Below, piece after piece: positions 44,545 to 45,168 of a stretch of 45,168 bases of DNA. A program made the position numbers and the translations under genes. The notes under the pieces are model-generated. The model was not told where the DNA came from. It saw nothing but the letters and a program-made list of their open reading frames with translations, and did no database searches. Position 1 is the stretch's first letter. Each line of letters opens with the position of its first letter. Source of the DNA: a virus. Location of the stretch: the IMG/VR virus record IMGVR_UViG_3300025674_000082, positions 1 to 45,168 of that record. One strand, given 5' to 3'.

Positions 44545-45168
44545 ATGGCTATTATAGTAAATGATAATTTTGAACAGTTTGCGCCAAAACCATTAGACGA
44601 TAGATATGGTCCGTGGACTAGTACCACTCAAGCGAACGATAGTATATTAATTGCTAATAGACATATTGGTTTAACTGTTGGTATTTTAACAGGTGATACG
44701 AGTTATAGTGGTGGAAGATATGTTACTGCGAGTGGAGGTACTGTTGAGTATTGGTATTATACAGGTATAACTGATTTAGATTTAGTTATAAAAATTAATG
44801 AGGGTTTTGACGGAACATCAGGCTCTTCAGGAAGCAGTGGAACTTCAGGCAGTTCAGGCTCATCAGGAACATCAGGTTCATCAGGAAGCAGTGGAACTTC
44901 AGGTAGTTCAGGTTCATCAGGTTCTTCAGGAAGCAGTGGAACTTCAGGTTCATCAGGTTCAAGTGGAACTAGCGGAAGTAGCGGTTCATCAGGAACATCA
45001 GGTTCTTCAGGTTCAAGTGGAACAAGTGGAAGTAGTGGTTCGTCGGGAACATCAGGTTCATCTGGCTCATCAGGAACATCAGGTTCTTCAGGTTCAAGCG
45101 GAACAAGTGGAAGTAGTGGTTCGTCGGGAACATCAGGTTCAAGTGGAACTAGTGGAAGTAGTGGTTCA
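44545..45168 (+). CDS. Collagen-like (Gly-X-Y) tail fibre protein, 3' truncated by the window
   Basis: An ATG at 44545, 4 bases after the previous stop, opens a frame that stays open to the last base (208 codons so far). Residues 1-89 (MAIIVNDNFEQFAPKPLDDR, SYSGGRYVTASGGTVEYWYYTG) form a globular head that probably attaches the fibre. From residue 90 every third residue is Gly: GTS, GSS and similar triplets run without a break for about 40 triplets, a collagen-like pattern common in phage fibre shafts, here using only Ser and Thr at X and Y. The missing C-terminus should hold the trimerisation or receptor-binding tip. Confidence 0.82.
   Translation, partial: MAIIVNDNFEQFAPKPLDDRYGPWTSTTQANDSILIANRHIGLTVGILTGDTSYSGGRYVTASGGTVEYWYYTGITDLDLVIKINEGFDGTSGSSGSSGTSGSSGSSGTSGSSGSSGTSGSSGSSGSSGSSGTSGSSGSSGTSGSSGSSGTSGSSGSSGTSGSSGSSGTSGSSGSSGTSGSSGSSGTSGSSGSSGTSGSSGTSGSSGS
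44812..45168 (+). repeat. 9-base-based satellite encoding Gly-Ser/Thr triplets
   Basis: Runs of GGTTCATCA, GGAACATCA, GGAAGTAGT and variants. A 72-base block at 44989-45060 recurs at 45070-45141 with one mismatch, an 81-base period. It continues past the window end. Confidence 0.9.

Noticed and set aside
44812-45168. CRISPR-like array from regular short repeats
   Set aside because: The repeats are contiguous, in frame and encode Gly-X-Y triplets, with no unique spacers.

Overview
The window is a continuous block of a large, AT-rich, T4-type contractile-tailed phage genome. All genes lie on the + strand, tightly packed and often overlapping by 1 to 17 bases. No stretch over 100 bases lacks a gene, and I see no tRNA, rRNA, CRISPR array, integrase or insertion sequence. 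Several independent signs point to a Bacteroidota (probably flavobacterial) host: SprB-like adhesin repeats in a tail protein, an ATP-cone fused to NrdB rather than NrdA, A-rich leaders without Shine-Dalgarno sequences, a TTG/TAnnTTT-type promoter, and a lipoprotein with an SSC lipobox.

Layout. (1) 1-14385, late structural block: the C-terminus of a long probable tape-measure protein; a 1646-aa tail/baseplate protein with an OmpA-like insert; a gp53-like wedge protein; a 2213-aa hub-like protein; two small unknown proteins; and a small lipoprotein whose 3' end forms a terminator. (2) 14484-22384, replication and nucleotide block: gp32-like ssDNA-binding protein, UvsX recombinase, RNase H/5' nuclease, an unknown protein, gp41-like helicase, NrdB with ATP-cone, and NrdA without one. 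It starts with a host-type promoter and ends with a strong terminator. (3) 22447-45168, baseplate wedge and fibre block: gp25-like, gp6-like, a 1889-aa protein with a hydrophobic segment, four less familiar structural proteins (one with a PKD-like domain), a gpI/gp7-like protein, a 1600-aa VWA + SprB-repeat protein, a fibre-like protein, and the start of a collagen-like (Gly-X-Y) fibre protein cut by the window end.

How the genes work together. Blocks 1 and 3 build the tail tube cap, hub, wedges and host-contact fibres. Block 2 replicates and recombines the genome and supplies dNTPs. The replication block splits the baseplate genes, and its codon use differs: gp32 favours CGT for arginine, while structural genes use almost only AGA. 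Late genes at 1249, 13178, 24862 and 42867 share a TATTTAT-plus-A/T-rich leader about 14-17 bases before the start codon. This may be the phage late promoter.

The most unusual content is in the host-contact proteins: tail components carrying host-like modules (OmpA-like, PKD, VWA, SprB repeats, collagen-like repeats, Thr-Pro linkers) and a baseplate-region protein with membrane-type helices. Assignments rest on reading motifs and gene order; no database search was run.
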